This document shows, piece by piece, positions 1 through 8,610 of a stretch of DNA of 64,000 nt; the first letter of the stretch is position 1; the number at the start of each line of letters is the position of its first letter. The notes beneath the pieces are model-generated. The model did not search any database and had not been told where the DNA came from. It saw nothing but the letters and a program-made list of their open reading frames with translations. Source of the DNA: Miltoncostaea sp963771025 (GTDB lineage Bacteria > Actinomycetota > Thermoleophilia > Miltoncostaeales > Miltoncostaeaceae); NCBI GenBank assembly GCA_963771025.1, contig CAVYRL010000001.1, positions 806,001 through 870,000 of the forward strand. Direction: 5' to 3'. Position numbers and translations under genes: made by a program.

Positions 1-2
1 TG

Positions 3-44
3 GTCCCCGTCGAGGGCGAGAACGCCCTTTCCTGGGGGAGCTGA
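3..44 (+). CDS. C-terminal end of an upstream gene (partial)
   Basis: An open frame enters from the left edge and stops with TGA at 42-44, sharing its last base with the rbfA start codon. The 13 visible residues (ending NALSWGS) are too few to identify. In actinobacteria the gene before rbfA is often infB or a small DUF503 protein, so the latter is a guess from gene order only. The overlap with rbfA suggests cotranscription. Confidence 0.3.
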   Translation, partial: VPVEGENALSWGS

Positions 45-439
45 TGGCGCGCCGCCCGCGCAGCACGCGGATGCGCCGGGTCGACACGGCGCTGCGCCAG
101 GTGCTGGCCGAGGGCATCGCGCGCGACCTCTCCGATCCGCGCCTGGGGTTCGTCACGATCACCCACGTCGAGTCCACCCAGGACGTGCGCGAGGCCAAGG
201 TCTTCTTCACCACCCTGAAGGGCTCGGAACGGCGTGGCAGCCAGGACGCTCTCGAGTCGGCGCGCGGCCTGCTGCAGTCCCGGCTGGCGCGCGAGCTGCG
301 CTCCCGCCACACGCCGCAGCTGACCTTCCACTACGACACCACCCAGCGTGACGCCGTCGAGCTGACCCGCTTCATCGACGAGGTGACCGCCGACCTGCCG
401 CCCGCGCTTCCGCCCGACGACGTGCAGGAGCAGGCGTGA
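44..439 (+). CDS. rbfA: Ribosome-binding factor A
   Basis: RbfA (131 aa) is a small KH-fold protein that binds the free 30S subunit and helps mature the 5' end of 16S rRNA. The sequence has the family's opening (arginine-rich, then RVDTALRQVLAEGIARDL), the conserved DPRLGFVTITHVE strand and the hydrophobic C-terminal helices up to about residue 120. Length is normal for the family. The ATG overlaps the stop of the preceding frame and has a purine-rich GGGGGAG just upstream. It is the first complete gene of an operon in which nrnA, truB and ribF follow with overlapping starts, a very common bacterial order. Confidence 0.95.
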   Translation: MARRPRSTRMRRVDTALRQVLAEGIARDLSDPRLGFVTITHVESTQDVREAKVFFTTLKGSERRGSQDALESARGLLQSRLARELRSRHTPQLTFHYDTTQRDAVELTRFIDEVTADLPPALPPDDVQEQA

Positions 440-1446
440 GCCCGCGCGCGCCCCGCGACGCCTCGCGGGCCGAGGTCGCGGAGGTGCTCTCCCGCCCCGG
501 CGAGCGTTTCGTGGTCACCTCCCACCACAACGGCGACGGTGACGCCATCGGCTCGTTGCTCGGCCTGGCGCGCGCGCTGCGCGCCGCCGGACAGGATGTG
601 GTCATCGCGCACGCCGACACGCCCGCGGTGCCGAGCGACCTGGAGTTCATGGTCGCCCCGAGCGAGGTGTTCCTCGACGCGCCGCCGTCCGATGTGGCCG
701 AGCGCGTGCTGGTGGCGGTCGACTGTGCCACCGAGGCGCGCATGTGGCCCGAGCCGCTCCACGAGGCCGCGCGGGTCGTCGTCAACATCGATCACCACCA
801 GGACAACACCCGGTTCGGCGACCTGAACCTGATCGAGCCCTTCGCCTCCAGCACCGCCGAGGTGATCCAGGGCGTGCTCGCCGAGGCCGGCTGGCCCCTG
901 ACCCCCGAGATCGCCGACGCGCTCTACATCGGCATGGTCACCGACACCGGTCGTTTCGGATACGCCAACACGCGCCCGGGCACCCACCGGGCGGCGGCCG
1001 CGCTGATCGAGGCCGGCGTCGATCCCGCCCGCATGTCGCGGATCCTCTACGAGGAGCAGCCGCTCGACCGTCTGCTGCTGATGGGTCGCGCCCTCGAGCG
1101 GGCCCGGCCGCTGGCCGGCGGCCGGATGCTGGCGGCCGTGCTCACCTCCGACGACTTCGTCGCCGCGGGTGGGGACGACACCGAGGGCATCGTCGAGGTG
1201 ATGCGCGGCGTGCGCGGCGTGCGCGCGGCCGCGCTGGTGCGCGAGTCCGGGCCCGAGGGGAGCTATCGCGTCTCCCTGCGCACCGCCGACCCGGAGATCG
1301 ACGTCTCCGCGATCGCTCGCCAGGAGGGTGGCGGTGGCCACCGCGCGGCGGCCGGCTTCAGCACGCGTCGCGCCCCCGACGACCTGCTGGCGTGGCTGGG
1401 CGCCCAGATGAGCGAGCGGATGGACGCGAACGGAGCCGATGGCTGA
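436..1446 (+). CDS. nrnA: DHH-family phosphoesterase (NrnA-like nanoRNase/pAp phosphatase)
   Basis: This 336 aa protein is a DHH/DHHA1 phosphoesterase that in characterised relatives degrades short oligoribonucleotides and dephosphorylates pAp. The N-terminal DHH domain carries SHHNGDGDAIGS (residues about 32-43) and the signature NIDHHQDNTRF (about 117-127). The C-terminal DHHA1 domain ends in GGGGHRAAAGF, the nucleotide-binding glycine loop. All metal-ligand motifs look intact. The GTG start overlaps the rbfA stop (GTGA), so translation is probably coupled. Its 3' end overlaps truB by 8 bases. Its place between rbfA and truB is the typical one. Confidence 0.93.
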   Translation: MSPRAPRDASRAEVAEVLSRPGERFVVTSHHNGDGDAIGSLLGLARALRAAGQDVVIAHADTPAVPSDLEFMVAPSEVFLDAPPSDVAERVLVAVDCATEARMWPEPLHEAARVVVNIDHHQDNTRFGDLNLIEPFASSTAEVIQGVLAEAGWPLTPEIADALYIGMVTDTGRFGYANTRPGTHRAAAALIEAGVDPARMSRILYEEQPLDRLLLMGRALERARPLAGGRMLAAVLTSDDFVAAGGDDTEGIVEVMRGVRGVRAAALVRESGPEGSYRVSLRTADPEIDVSAIARQEGGGGHRAAAGFSTRRAPDDLLAWLGAQMSERMDANGADG

Positions 1447-2320
1447 GGCAGCCACAGCGCCTGCGCCGGCGCTGTGGCTCGTTGACAAGCCCGCCGGCCC
1501 GACGTCCCACGACATCGTCGCAACGGCCCGACGCGCCCTGGGGCGCAGGGCGAAGGTGGGCCACTGCGGGACGCTCGACCCGTTCGCGACCGGTCTGCTC
1601 GTTCTGCTCGTGGGTCGCGCCACCCGCCTCGCCCCATACCTGACCGGCCTGGACAAGACCTACCTGGCGACGCTGCGCACCGGATTCGTCTCGGAGACGC
1701 TCGACCCGGAGGGGCCGATCACGCCCTCCGGCGATCCGGCGACCTTCGCGCAGGTCCGCGCCGTGCTGCCGGGCTTCATCGGCGTCCAGCGCCAGCGGGT
1801 GCCGGCGCTCTCGGCCGTGCGCGTCGAGGGCGAGCGCCTGTATCGCAAGGCCCGGCGCGGCGAGGACGTGGACCTGCCTGAGCGCGAGGTGACCATCCAC
1901 TCGTTGCGGGCGGTGGAGGACCTCGGCGAGGGCCTGGTCAGCATCGAGGTGCGGTGCGGGTCGGGCACGTATGTGCGGCGGCTGGCGGGCGACATCGGCG
2001 ACCGGCTCGGGTGCGGGGCATACTGTGCGGCCTTGCGACGTACGGCCGTGGGCACCCTCTCGGTCGACGACGCGGTCGGTCTCGACGAGGTGGCGCCGCG
2101 CGGGGGTCTCGACCCCCTCAGCGGGCTCGGTCACCTACCGGTCCGGCACCTGTCCGACGAGGAGACGGTGCGTGTGCTGCACGGCGGGCGAGTGGGCTGC
2201 GAGGCGGGCACGGGTGACGGCCCGGTGGCGCTCGTGAGCGACGGTCGCCTGGTCGCGATCGGCACGCCCGACGGGACCGGTGCCCTGCGCCCCGGCGTCG
2301 TTCTGGAGGACCCGCGGTGA
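1439..2320 (+). CDS. truB: tRNA pseudouridine(55) synthase TruB
   Basis: TruB isomerises U55 in the T-loop of tRNAs to pseudouridine. The 293 aa protein has the family's start (LWLVDKPAGPTSHDIV), the catalytic motif HCGTLDPFATGLL with the nucleophilic Asp at about residue 47, the YLATLRTG strand, and the RCGSGTYVRRLAGDIGD motif near residue 180. A C-terminal PUA-like extension is present. The ATG start lies 8 bases inside nrnA and the stop overlaps the ribF GTG, indicating tight translational coupling in the rbfA-nrnA-truB-ribF operon. Confidence 0.96.
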   Translation: MAEAATAPAPALWLVDKPAGPTSHDIVATARRALGRRAKVGHCGTLDPFATGLLVLLVGRATRLAPYLTGLDKTYLATLRTGFVSETLDPEGPITPSGDPATFAQVRAVLPGFIGVQRQRVPALSAVRVEGERLYRKARRGEDVDLPEREVTIHSLRAVEDLGEGLVSIEVRCGSGTYVRRLAGDIGDRLGCGAYCAALRRTAVGTLSVDDAVGLDEVAPRGGLDPLSGLGHLPVRHLSDEETVRVLHGGRVGCEAGTGDGPVALVSDGRLVAIGTPDGTGALRPGVVLEDPR

Positions 2321-3291
2321 GGCGCTACCAGTCCCTCGGCGACCTCCCGCTCGGCGCCCCCCGGCGCGTGGTGGCCATCGGCACCTTCGACGGCGTTCAC
2401 GTCGGTCACCAGGCGGTCGTGCGCCAGGCGATCGAGCGGGCCGCGGAGATGGGCCTCACGTCCATGGCGATGACCTTCGAGCCCCAGCCGATCGCGGTGC
2501 TGCGCCCCGAGCTGCGCCCCGGCGTGCTGACCCACATCGCGCTCAAGAGCCAGCTGATCGAGCGCCTCGGCGTGGACGAGCTGCTGGTGGTGCCCTTCAC
2601 CAGGGCCTTCGCGCGCATCCGGGCCGAGCGTTTCGTGGAGATGCTCGTGGCGCCCCCGCTGAGCGCCGGCACCGTCGTGGTGGGCAGCAATTTCCGCTTC
2701 GGGCACGGCGGGGCGGGCACCGTCGAGATGCTCACCCAGTTCGGCCGCTCGCGCGGGCTGAAGGTGGAGTCGCCCGGCATCGTGGTCAGCGACGACGGCA
2801 AGCCGATCTCGTCCACGCGCATCCGGCGGCTGGTGGCGACCGGGCAGGTGGCCGCGGTGGTCCCGCTGCTCGGCCGCCTGCACTCGGTGGAGGGCGTCGT
2901 GGTCGGCGGCGACGGCCGGGGCCGCGGGATGGGCCTGCCGACCGCCAACCTGGAGATCCCCTCCGACACCGCGCTGCCCAGCCGTGGCGTCTATGCCGCC
3001 CGCGCCGTGCTGGCCTCGGGCCGCAGCGCGGCGGCGGTCAACATCGGAGTTGCGCCCACCTTCGAGAGCGACGATCCCCGGCCCTTGCGCCTGGAGGCCT
3101 TCCTGCTCGACCACGAGGGCGGCGACTTCTACGGGCAGACGATGCGCGTGGATTTCATCGAGCGGCTGCGCGACGAGAAGCGTTTCGCGTCGGTCGACGC
3201 CCTGATGGAGCAGGTCACCAAGGACATCGCCCTCACCCGCGACCTCGCGGCTCCGCACCTGAGCGGCACGCTGGAGCCGCCCGCGCCGTGA
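2317..3291 (+). CDS. ribF: Bifunctional riboflavin kinase/FAD synthetase RibF
   Basis: RibF makes FMN and then FAD from riboflavin in the cytoplasm. The N-terminal adenylyltransferase domain shows IGTFDGVHVGHQ (HxGH nucleotide-binding motif, residues about 26-33) and the ISSTRIRRLVATG motif near 165-180. The C-terminal kinase domain shows GRGMGLPTANLEIP, the PTAN motif that binds ATP and metal, and the strand of the riboflavin site (YAARAVLASG). At 324 aa it is normal for a bifunctional bacterial enzyme. GTG at 2317 overlaps the truB stop. It is the last gene of the operon; 156 bases separate it from rpsO. Confidence 0.95.
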   Translation: MRRYQSLGDLPLGAPRRVVAIGTFDGVHVGHQAVVRQAIERAAEMGLTSMAMTFEPQPIAVLRPELRPGVLTHIALKSQLIERLGVDELLVVPFTRAFARIRAERFVEMLVAPPLSAGTVVVGSNFRFGHGGAGTVEMLTQFGRSRGLKVESPGIVVSDDGKPISSTRIRRLVATGQVAAVVPLLGRLHSVEGVVVGGDGRGRGMGLPTANLEIPSDTALPSRGVYAARAVLASGRSAAAVNIGVAPTFESDDPRPLRLEAFLLDHEGGDFYGQTMRVDFIERLRDEKRFASVDALMEQVTKDIALTRDLAAPHLSGTLEPPAP

Positions 3292-3339
3292 GCGCCGGGG
3301 TGCTGGGATCGCCCGGGCCGAGGGCCGAGGGGGGTCTGC

Positions 3340-3345
3340 TATCGT
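3340..3345 (+). promoter_or_regulatory. Possible -10 box of rpsO
   Basis: TATCGT lies about 100 bases before rpsO in the gap after ribF. It fits the TANNNT pattern of other promoters in this window, but I see no clear -35. If used, rpsO would have a leader of about 95 bases, room for the S15 autoregulation known in other bacteria. The rest of the 3292-3447 gap shows nothing else I recognise. Confidence 0.3.
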
Positions 3346-3447
3346 CGCCGGGCCGGGGTGCGTGTCGCGAGTGCGATCCCCCTGCATAGACGAGACGACC
3401 CGGGGCGGCTTCGGCTGCGCCGCGGCTGAGCCAGGAGACGCGAGAAA

Positions 3448-3714
3448 ATGCTGAGCAAGGACGCCAAGTCCGGTGTCATCGGTACCCACCGCCGCCACGA
3501 ATCCGACACGGGTTCGCCGCAGGTGCAGGTGGCGATCCTCACCGAGAGGATCAACGGCCTCACGGAGCACCTGAAGATCCACAAGAAGGACCACCACTCG
3601 CGGCGTGGTCTTCTCCAGATGGTGGGCCGCCGCCGGCGGCTGCTCAACTACATGCAGCGCACCGATCTGGACGGATACCGCGAGCTCACGAAGACGCTCG
3701 GCCTGCGCAGGTAG
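3448..3714 (+). CDS. rpsO: 30S ribosomal protein S15
   Basis: S15 (88 aa, the usual length) binds the central domain of 16S rRNA early in small-subunit assembly. The family signature is clear: HRRHESDTGSPQVQVAILTE (residues 13-32), then HLKIHKKDHHSRRGLL and the C-terminal RRRLLNYM. An AGGAGA Shine-Dalgarno sequence sits about 10 bases before the ATG. It is followed by pnp after 96 bases, the conserved rpsO-pnp pairing. Confidence 0.98.
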   Translation: MLSKDAKSGVIGTHRRHESDTGSPQVQVAILTERINGLTEHLKIHKKDHHSRRGLLQMVGRRRRLLNYMQRTDLDGYRELTKTLGLRR

Positions 3715-3744
3715 TCGCGGCCCGGGCATGACGAACGACGGCCG

Positions 3745-3759
3745 GCACCAGGGTGGTGC
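3745..3759 (+). terminator. Small hairpin in the rpsO-pnp spacer
   Basis: GCACCA, three bases, then TGGTGC form a 6 bp hairpin in the 96-base spacer between rpsO and pnp. In other bacteria this spacer carries an attenuator and an RNase III site through which PNPase controls itself. That role is inferred from position only; the stem is short and has no U tract. Confidence 0.3.
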
Positions 3760-3810
3760 GGGCAATGAGGCGCTCCGGCCGAGTGGCGCGGGGCAGACAA
3801 GGGATGTGAC

Positions 3811-5997
3811 ATGGCAGTAGAGATCGTTACCGCGCAGATCGGCGATTCGCCGATCTCGTTCGAGACCGGCAAGCTTGCCAAGCAGGCCAACGGATCGGTG
3901 CTCGTGCGCTCGGGGGACACCGTTGTGCTCGTGACCGCCGTCGGCGCTCAGTCGCCGCGGCCCGGTGCGGACTTCTTCCCCCTGACGGTGGACGTCGAGG
4001 AGCGCATGTACGCCGCCGGCAAGATCCCCGGCGGGTTCATCAAGAGGGAGTCGCGGCCGAGCGATCGCGCCACCCTCACTGCGCGTATGACCGACCGGCC
4101 GATCCGGCCTCTGTGGCCGAAGGGCTATCGCAACGAGACCCAGGTCGTGGCGACGATCCTCTCGGTGGACCAGGTCAACCCGTTCGACATCCTGGCGCTC
4201 AACGGGGCCTCGGCCGCGCTGATGCTGTCCGAGATGCCGTTCGCCGGCCCCGTCGGCGCCGTGCGGATCGGGCTGATGGGCGACGAGTTCATCATCAACC
4301 CGACGCTCCAGGAGACCGAGGAGTCCGAGCTGGACCTCGTGGTCGCCGGCACCGCCGAGGCCATCTCCATGGTCGAGGCGGGCGCGAAGGAGGTCGACGA
4401 GGAGACGATGCTCGAGGCCCTGCAGATCGCCCACGAGGAGATCCGCACCCTCTGCGCCGTCCAGGTCGAGCTCCAGAAGGTGGCGGGCAAGCCCAAGTGG
4501 GACATCGCCCCGCTCGCGGTGGACGAGAAGGTGCTCGCCGCGATCGACAAGGCCGCCGGCAAGGACCTCAACGAGGCCACGCTGGAGCAGGCCAAGCTGC
4601 TGCGCCGCGACAAGATCGCCGCAGTCCGCCAGGCCGCCGCGGCCTCCGCGCTCGGCGACGATCCGGACCCGGAGGACGCCGCGGCGTTCGGCCGCGCCTT
4701 CGACGCCCTGCAGAAGAGCATCATCCGTCGCCGCATCGCGGTCGACAAGCAGCGTCCCGATGGCCGGGCCGCCGACCAGATCCGTCCCATCGAGTGCGAG
4801 GCCGGCGTGCTGCCGCGCGTGCACGGCTCGGGTCTGTTCACCCGCGGCGAGACCCAGGTGCTGACGAGCCTCGCGCTCGGCACCACCAAGGAAGCGCAGC
4901 GCATCGACGGCCTCGGCATCGAGACCACCAAGCGCTACATCCACCACTACAACTTCCCGCCGTTCAGCGTCGGCGAGACCGGCTTCATGCGCGGTCCCAA
5001 GCGGCGCGACATCGGTCACGGCGCGCTCGCCGAGCGGGCCCTGCTGCCGATGATCCCGGACGACGTCGAGTTCCCGTACACCCTGCGGCTCGTCTCGGAG
5101 ACGCTCGAGAGCAACGGCTCGTCGTCCATGGCGTCGGTCTGCGGCTCGACCCTGGCCCTGCTCGACGCGGGCGTCCCGATCACCCGGCCCGTGGCCGGCA
5201 TCGCGATGGGCCTGATCAAGGAGGGCGACGACTACATCGTGCTCTCCGACATCCAGGGCGACGAGGACCACCTCGGCGACATGGACTTCAAGGTCGCCGG
5301 GACGGCGAACGGCATCAACGCGCTGCAGATGGACATCAAGATCAACGGCGTGACCTTCGAGATCCTGCGCGACGCGCTCGCCCAGGCGAAGGCGGGCCGC
5401 GAGCACATCCTCGGGATCATGGCCGAGACCCTGGCGACGCCCCGTGAGGAGCTGTCGGCGTGGGCTCCCCGGATCACGGCGATCAAGATCGACCCGGAGC
5501 GCATCGGCACCGTCATCGGCAAGGGCGGCGAGACGATTCGCGGCCTCGAGGCCGACTACGAGGTCGAGATCTCGATCGAGGACGACGGCACGGTCAAGGT
5601 CTACGGCGTCAACGGCGAGAAGGCCGACGCGGCCGTGGAGCAGATCCGCGCGATGACCAAGGATGTCGAGGTGGGGGACACCTACACCGGCGCCAAGGTC
5701 GTCAAGACCACCACGTTCGGAGCGTTCGTCGAGTTGACCAAGGGCGTCGACGGCCTGCTGCACATCTCCAACCTCGGGCGTGGCCGGGTGGACAAGGTGG
5801 AGGACGTCGTCAACCGCGGCGACTCGGTCGACGTGACCGTGGTCGAGGTGGACAAGGCGCGCGGCCGCATCGGCCTGCGCATCGTCGGCATGGAGGACGC
5901 CGACGGCGGCGGCAACGGCACGGCCTCGGAGTCCGGGGGTGGGGGCGACGACGATCAGCCGCGCCGCCGCCGTCGCCGGCTGACCGCCGCCGAGTAG
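3811..5997 (+). CDS. pnp: Polyribonucleotide nucleotidyltransferase (PNPase)
   Basis: PNPase degrades RNA 3' to 5' by phosphorolysis and is a core of bacterial RNA decay. The 728 aa protein has two RNase PH folds: the first begins with FETGKLAKQANGSVLVRSGDT, the second carries HGSGLFTRGETQ (about 335-346) and the FPPFSVGE motif. They are followed by a KH domain (RIGTVIGKGGETIRGL, about 565-580) and an S1 domain (GAFVELTKGVDGLLHIS, about 636-652). The acidic, then Arg-rich C-terminal tail (about 690-728) is a usual actinobacterial extension. An AAGGGA sequence precedes the ATG. The stop codon shares a base with the GTG of the next gene, so the M16 peptidase is probably coupled. Confidence 0.98.
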   Translation: MAVEIVTAQIGDSPISFETGKLAKQANGSVLVRSGDTVVLVTAVGAQSPRPGADFFPLTVDVEERMYAAGKIPGGFIKRESRPSDRATLTARMTDRPIRPLWPKGYRNETQVVATILSVDQVNPFDILALNGASAALMLSEMPFAGPVGAVRIGLMGDEFIINPTLQETEESELDLVVAGTAEAISMVEAGAKEVDEETMLEALQIAHEEIRTLCAVQVELQKVAGKPKWDIAPLAVDEKVLAAIDKAAGKDLNEATLEQAKLLRRDKIAAVRQAAAASALGDDPDPEDAAAFGRAFDALQKSIIRRRIAVDKQRPDGRAADQIRPIECEAGVLPRVHGSGLFTRGETQVLTSLALGTTKEAQRIDGLGIETTKRYIHHYNFPPFSVGETGFMRGPKRRDIGHGALAERALLPMIPDDVEFPYTLRLVSETLESNGSSSMASVCGSTLALLDAGVPITRPVAGIAMGLIKEGDDYIVLSDIQGDEDHLGDMDFKVAGTANGINALQMDIKINGVTFEILRDALAQAKAGREHILGIMAETLATPREELSAWAPRITAIKIDPERIGTVIGKGGETIRGLEADYEVEISIEDDGTVKVYGVNGEKADAAVEQIRAMTKDVEVGDTYTGAKVVKTTTFGAFVELTKGVDGLLHISNLGRGRVDKVEDVVNRGDSVDVTVVEVDKARGRIGLRIVGMEDADGGGNGTASESGGGGDDDQPRRRRRRLTAAE

Positions 5998-7295
5998 TGA
6001 GCACCACGCCGGCCACGATCGCTCCGCCGGTCCTCGGCACCACGTCGGGGGGTCTCCGCGTCATCTCGGAGACCCTTCCGGGGGCCCGCTCCGTGGCGAT
6101 CGGCATCTGGATAGGGGTCGGATCGCGCTTCGAGCGCGTCGAGGAGGCGGGCATCTCCCACTTCCTCGAGCACATGCTGTTCAAGGGGACGCCGAGCCAC
6201 TCGGCCGAGGAGATCGCCCAGGCCTTCGACGGGCTCGGCGGCGAGGTCAACGCCGCGACCGGCAAGGACTACACGGTGCTCTACGCGCGCGTGCTCGACG
6301 AGCTGCTCGACCGGGCATTCCCGCTGCTCACCGACATGCTCCAGCGACCGGCCTTCGTGGACCTCGAGCAGGAGCGCGAGGTCGTGCTGGAGGAGATCGC
6401 CATGTACGAGGACGATCCCCAGGACCAGATCCACGATCTGGCCAGCAATGCGGTGTTCCCCGACCAGGCGCTCGGCCGTCCGGTGATCGGCAGCCGCGCC
6501 GTCATCGGCGGGGTCACGGTTCCCGGCGTGCGCGCCTATCACGGCGATCACTACACGGCGCCGAACATGGTGGTCGCCGCGGCCGGCAACGTCTCGCACG
6601 AGCGCGTGATGGAGCTTTCGGAGAAGCTTCTGGGCAGCCTCTCCCCGGCGTCCGGCGAGGGTGTGTACGAGCCCGCGCAGCCCGGGACGCCCACCCTCGT
6701 GGTCAAGGAGAAGGCGACCGAGCAGTACCACCTGTGCCTCGGGGGCCCCGGCCTGTCGCGCAACGACCCGCGGCGGCACGCGCAGTCGGTGCTCGACACC
6801 GTGCTCGGCGGATCGATGAGCAGCCGGCTCTTCCAGGAGGTGCGGGAGAAGCGCGGCCTGGCGTACTCGGTCGGCTCGTACGTCGTCGGCTACGCCGACG
6901 CCGGCCAGGTCGGCGTGTACCTCGGTACGCGCGAGGACAACCTCACCACGTCGTGCGAGATCATCGGCACCGAGCTGAGGCGGATCGGGCGGGAGCCGCT
7001 GCCCGACGAGGAGCTCCAGCGGGCCAAGGACCACCTCAAGGGCCGGCTGGTGCTGGGCATGGAGAGCTCGGGCACGCGCATGAACCGCATCGGCCGTTCG
7101 GTGCTGACCGGCACGGAACTGCTGACGATCGACGAGATCATCGCGCGCGTCAACGCGGTGACGGCCGAGGACGTGCTGGCGCTGGCCCAGGAGCACTGGC
7201 AGCCCGAGTCGATGTCGGCTGCCGCGATCGGCCCGAGGGGGGACGTCATTCGCTCGGCGGTGGCGACCCTGTCCCCGGAGCTCCGCGCGGCATAG
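5997..7295 (+). CDS. M16 family zinc metallopeptidase (pitrilysin-like)
   Basis: This 432 aa protein belongs to the M16B peptidases related to mitochondrial processing peptidase. The inverted zinc motif HFLEH is at residues 55-59, followed by LFKGT, and the third zinc ligand is expected in the Glu-rich helix about 75 residues later (EREVVLEEIAMYEDDPQD). The C-terminal inactive half carries the conserved RGLAYSVGSY and glycine-rich loop GGSMSSRLFQEVREK. I chose GTG at 5997 because it overlaps the pnp stop (TAGTG) and puts the start right before the first beta strand. The pnp-M16 pairing is typical in actinobacteria. Its 3' end overlaps the convergent phosphatase gene by 50 bases. Confidence 0.93.
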   Translation: MSTTPATIAPPVLGTTSGGLRVISETLPGARSVAIGIWIGVGSRFERVEEAGISHFLEHMLFKGTPSHSAEEIAQAFDGLGGEVNAATGKDYTVLYARVLDELLDRAFPLLTDMLQRPAFVDLEQEREVVLEEIAMYEDDPQDQIHDLASNAVFPDQALGRPVIGSRAVIGGVTVPGVRAYHGDHYTAPNMVVAAAGNVSHERVMELSEKLLGSLSPASGEGVYEPAQPGTPTLVVKEKATEQYHLCLGGPGLSRNDPRRHAQSVLDTVLGGSMSSRLFQEVREKRGLAYSVGSYVVGYADAGQVGVYLGTREDNLTTSCEIIGTELRRIGREPLPDEELQRAKDHLKGRLVLGMESSGTRMNRIGRSVLTGTELLTIDEIIARVNAVTAEDVLALAQEHWQPESMSAAAIGPRGDVIRSAVATLSPELRAA

Positions 7296-7869
7296 CCCCG
7301 GGTCGGGGCGCGACGCCGTAGGCCAGCAGGTGCGGCCGGGGCTCCGTCTCGATGATCGTGAGCGATGCGTTGGGCACCCCGGCGAGGTTCGTGAGGGTGG
7401 CCCCGCCGAGCGCGGCGCAGGCCGCCCGGATGGTGGCGCCGTGGCTCACCACGAGGGCGCGGTGGGCGCCTGCGTCGCGCAGGCCGCCCATCGCCGCGCG
7501 CACGCGGGCGCGCGCCGCCTCCCATGTCTCGCCCCCGGGCGGGCTCGCGCCGCCACGGCGCCACCGCGCGAACGCGGCCGCGTCGGCCGGGTTCAGGTCG
7601 GGCACGAGCAGGCCGGTCCAGGCGCCGATGTCCACCTCGCGCCAGCGCGCGTCGCGCGCCACGCCGGCGCCGGCGAGGATCTCGGCGGTGTCGCGTGCCC
7701 GCTCCAGATCCGAGGTGACGACGGTGTCGGCCGCGAGGGCGTCGACCAGGGGGCGCAGCCGCTGCGCCTGCCAGGCGCCCTCCGGGCTGAGCGGAGGGTC
7801 GGCGATCCCCTGGAGCCGGCCCTCCGCGTTCCACGTTAACCGGCCGTGCCGGACCAGGATGAGTCGCAT
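7246..7869 (-). CDS. Histidine phosphatase family protein
   Basis: The 207 aa protein is a branch-1 histidine phosphatase (phosphoglycerate mutase-like fold). It starts with LILVRHGRLTWNAEGRLQG, where the RHG histidine (His8) is the phospho-acceptor, and has the second conserved His in VVSHGATIRA near residue 153. The SDLERARDTAEIL motif completes the phosphate pocket. Substrate cannot be told from sequence; relatives include cobalamin-pathway, broad-specificity and acid phosphatases. I start at ATG 7869 because a TANNNT -10 lies exactly 7 bases before it. It is divergent from dapB, 37 bases away, and its end overlaps the convergent M16 gene. Confidence 0.88.
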   Translation of the reverse strand: MRLILVRHGRLTWNAEGRLQGIADPPLSPEGAWQAQRLRPLVDALAADTVVTSDLERARDTAEILAGAGVARDARWREVDIGAWTGLLVPDLNPADAAAFARWRRGGASPPGGETWEAARARVRAAMGGLRDAGAHRALVVSHGATIRAACAALGGATLTNLAGVPNASLTIIETEPRPHLLAYGVAPRPGAMPRGAPGTGSPPPSE

Positions 7870-7876
7870 CCGGCCA

Positions 7877-7882
7877 ACACTA
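7877..7882 (-). promoter_or_regulatory. -10 box of the histidine phosphatase gene (leaderless)
   Basis: On the minus strand TAGTGT lies 7 bases before the ATG, which places the transcription start at or next to the start codon. It faces the dapB -10 box only 11 bases away, so the two promoters overlap. Confidence 0.55.
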
Positions 7883-7893
7883 CGGGCCCGCTG

Positions 7894-7899
7894 TAGGCT
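7894..7899 (+). promoter_or_regulatory. -10 box of dapB (leaderless)
   Basis: TAGGCT ends exactly 7 bases before the dapB GTG. This spacing and the TANNNT form match actinobacterial leaderless promoters. No Shine-Dalgarno sequence is present. Confidence 0.6.
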
Positions 7900-7906
7900 C
7901 AGTCGC

Positions 7907-8599
7907 GTGATCGATGTCTGTGTCTCCGGAGCCGCCGGCCGCATGGGCCGCGCCGTCGTCGGCGCCGTCGGCGCCGAGCCCGGCATGCGGGTGGTCGCGC
8001 CGGTGGACCCGGTGCTCGCCGGCGCCCCGGACGGCTACGCCGACCTCGCGGGCGCGCTCGCGGCGACGTCCCCCGAGGTGATGGTCGACTTCACCGTCCC
8101 CGAGACGGTGTTCGCGAACGCCATGACCGCGCTGCGGGCCGGGGTGCACATCGTGGTCGGGACCACGGGGATGAGCGAGGCGCAGGTGGGCGAGATCCGC
8201 GCGCTCGCCGAGTCGGGCCCCGCCAATGCGGTGATCGCGCCCAACTTCGCCGTCGGCGCCGTGTTGATGATGCGCTTCGCGGTCGAGGCGTCACGGCACA
8301 TGCCGAAGGCCGAGATCATCGAGCTCCACCACGATGGCAAGCTGGACGCGCCCTCGGGCACCGCACTGCGCACGGCCTCGCTGATGGAGGGCGACCCGGT
8401 TGTCCACTCGGTGCGCCTGCCCGGTCTTGTCGCCCACCAGGAGGTCATCATGGGCGGGCACGACGAGACCCTCACCATCCGCCACGACTCGCTCTCCCGC
8501 GAAAGCTTCATGCCCGGCGTCGTCCTCGCGGTGCGCGCGGTCCGCGAGCGTCCCGGCCTGACCCTCGGGCTCGAGCCCATCCTCTTCGGCGAGCACTGA
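7907..8599 (+). CDS. dapB: 4-hydroxy-tetrahydrodipicolinate reductase
   Basis: DapB reduces the product of DapA with NAD(P)H in the lysine/DAP pathway. The N-terminal Rossmann domain has GAAGRMG (residues 8-14). The substrate-binding signature ELHHDGKLDAPSGTA includes catalytic His141/His142 and Lys145. The GTTG motif (85-88) and APNFAVG (112-118) are intact. At 230 aa it is somewhat shorter than the usual 245-270. I chose GTG 7907 because it starts the Rossmann strand directly and has a -10 box 7 bases upstream. dapA is 2 kb downstream, separated by three unrelated genes. Confidence 0.95.
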   Translation: MIDVCVSGAAGRMGRAVVGAVGAEPGMRVVAPVDPVLAGAPDGYADLAGALAATSPEVMVDFTVPETVFANAMTALRAGVHIVVGTTGMSEAQVGEIRALAESGPANAVIAPNFAVGAVLMMRFAVEASRHMPKAEIIELHHDGKLDAPSGTALRTASLMEGDPVVHSVRLPGLVAHQEVIMGGHDETLTIRHDSLSRESFMPGVVLAVRAVRERPGLTLGLEPILFGEH

Positions 8600-8610
8600 C
8601 TCCCTGACAT

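Noticed and set aside
2131..5763. Very long open frame on the minus strand opposite truB, ribF, rpsO and pnp
   Set aside because: It runs through several genes with clear motifs on the plus strand, including non-coding spacers, and has His/Asp/Arg/Leu-rich low-complexity content typical of antisense frames in high-GC DNA.
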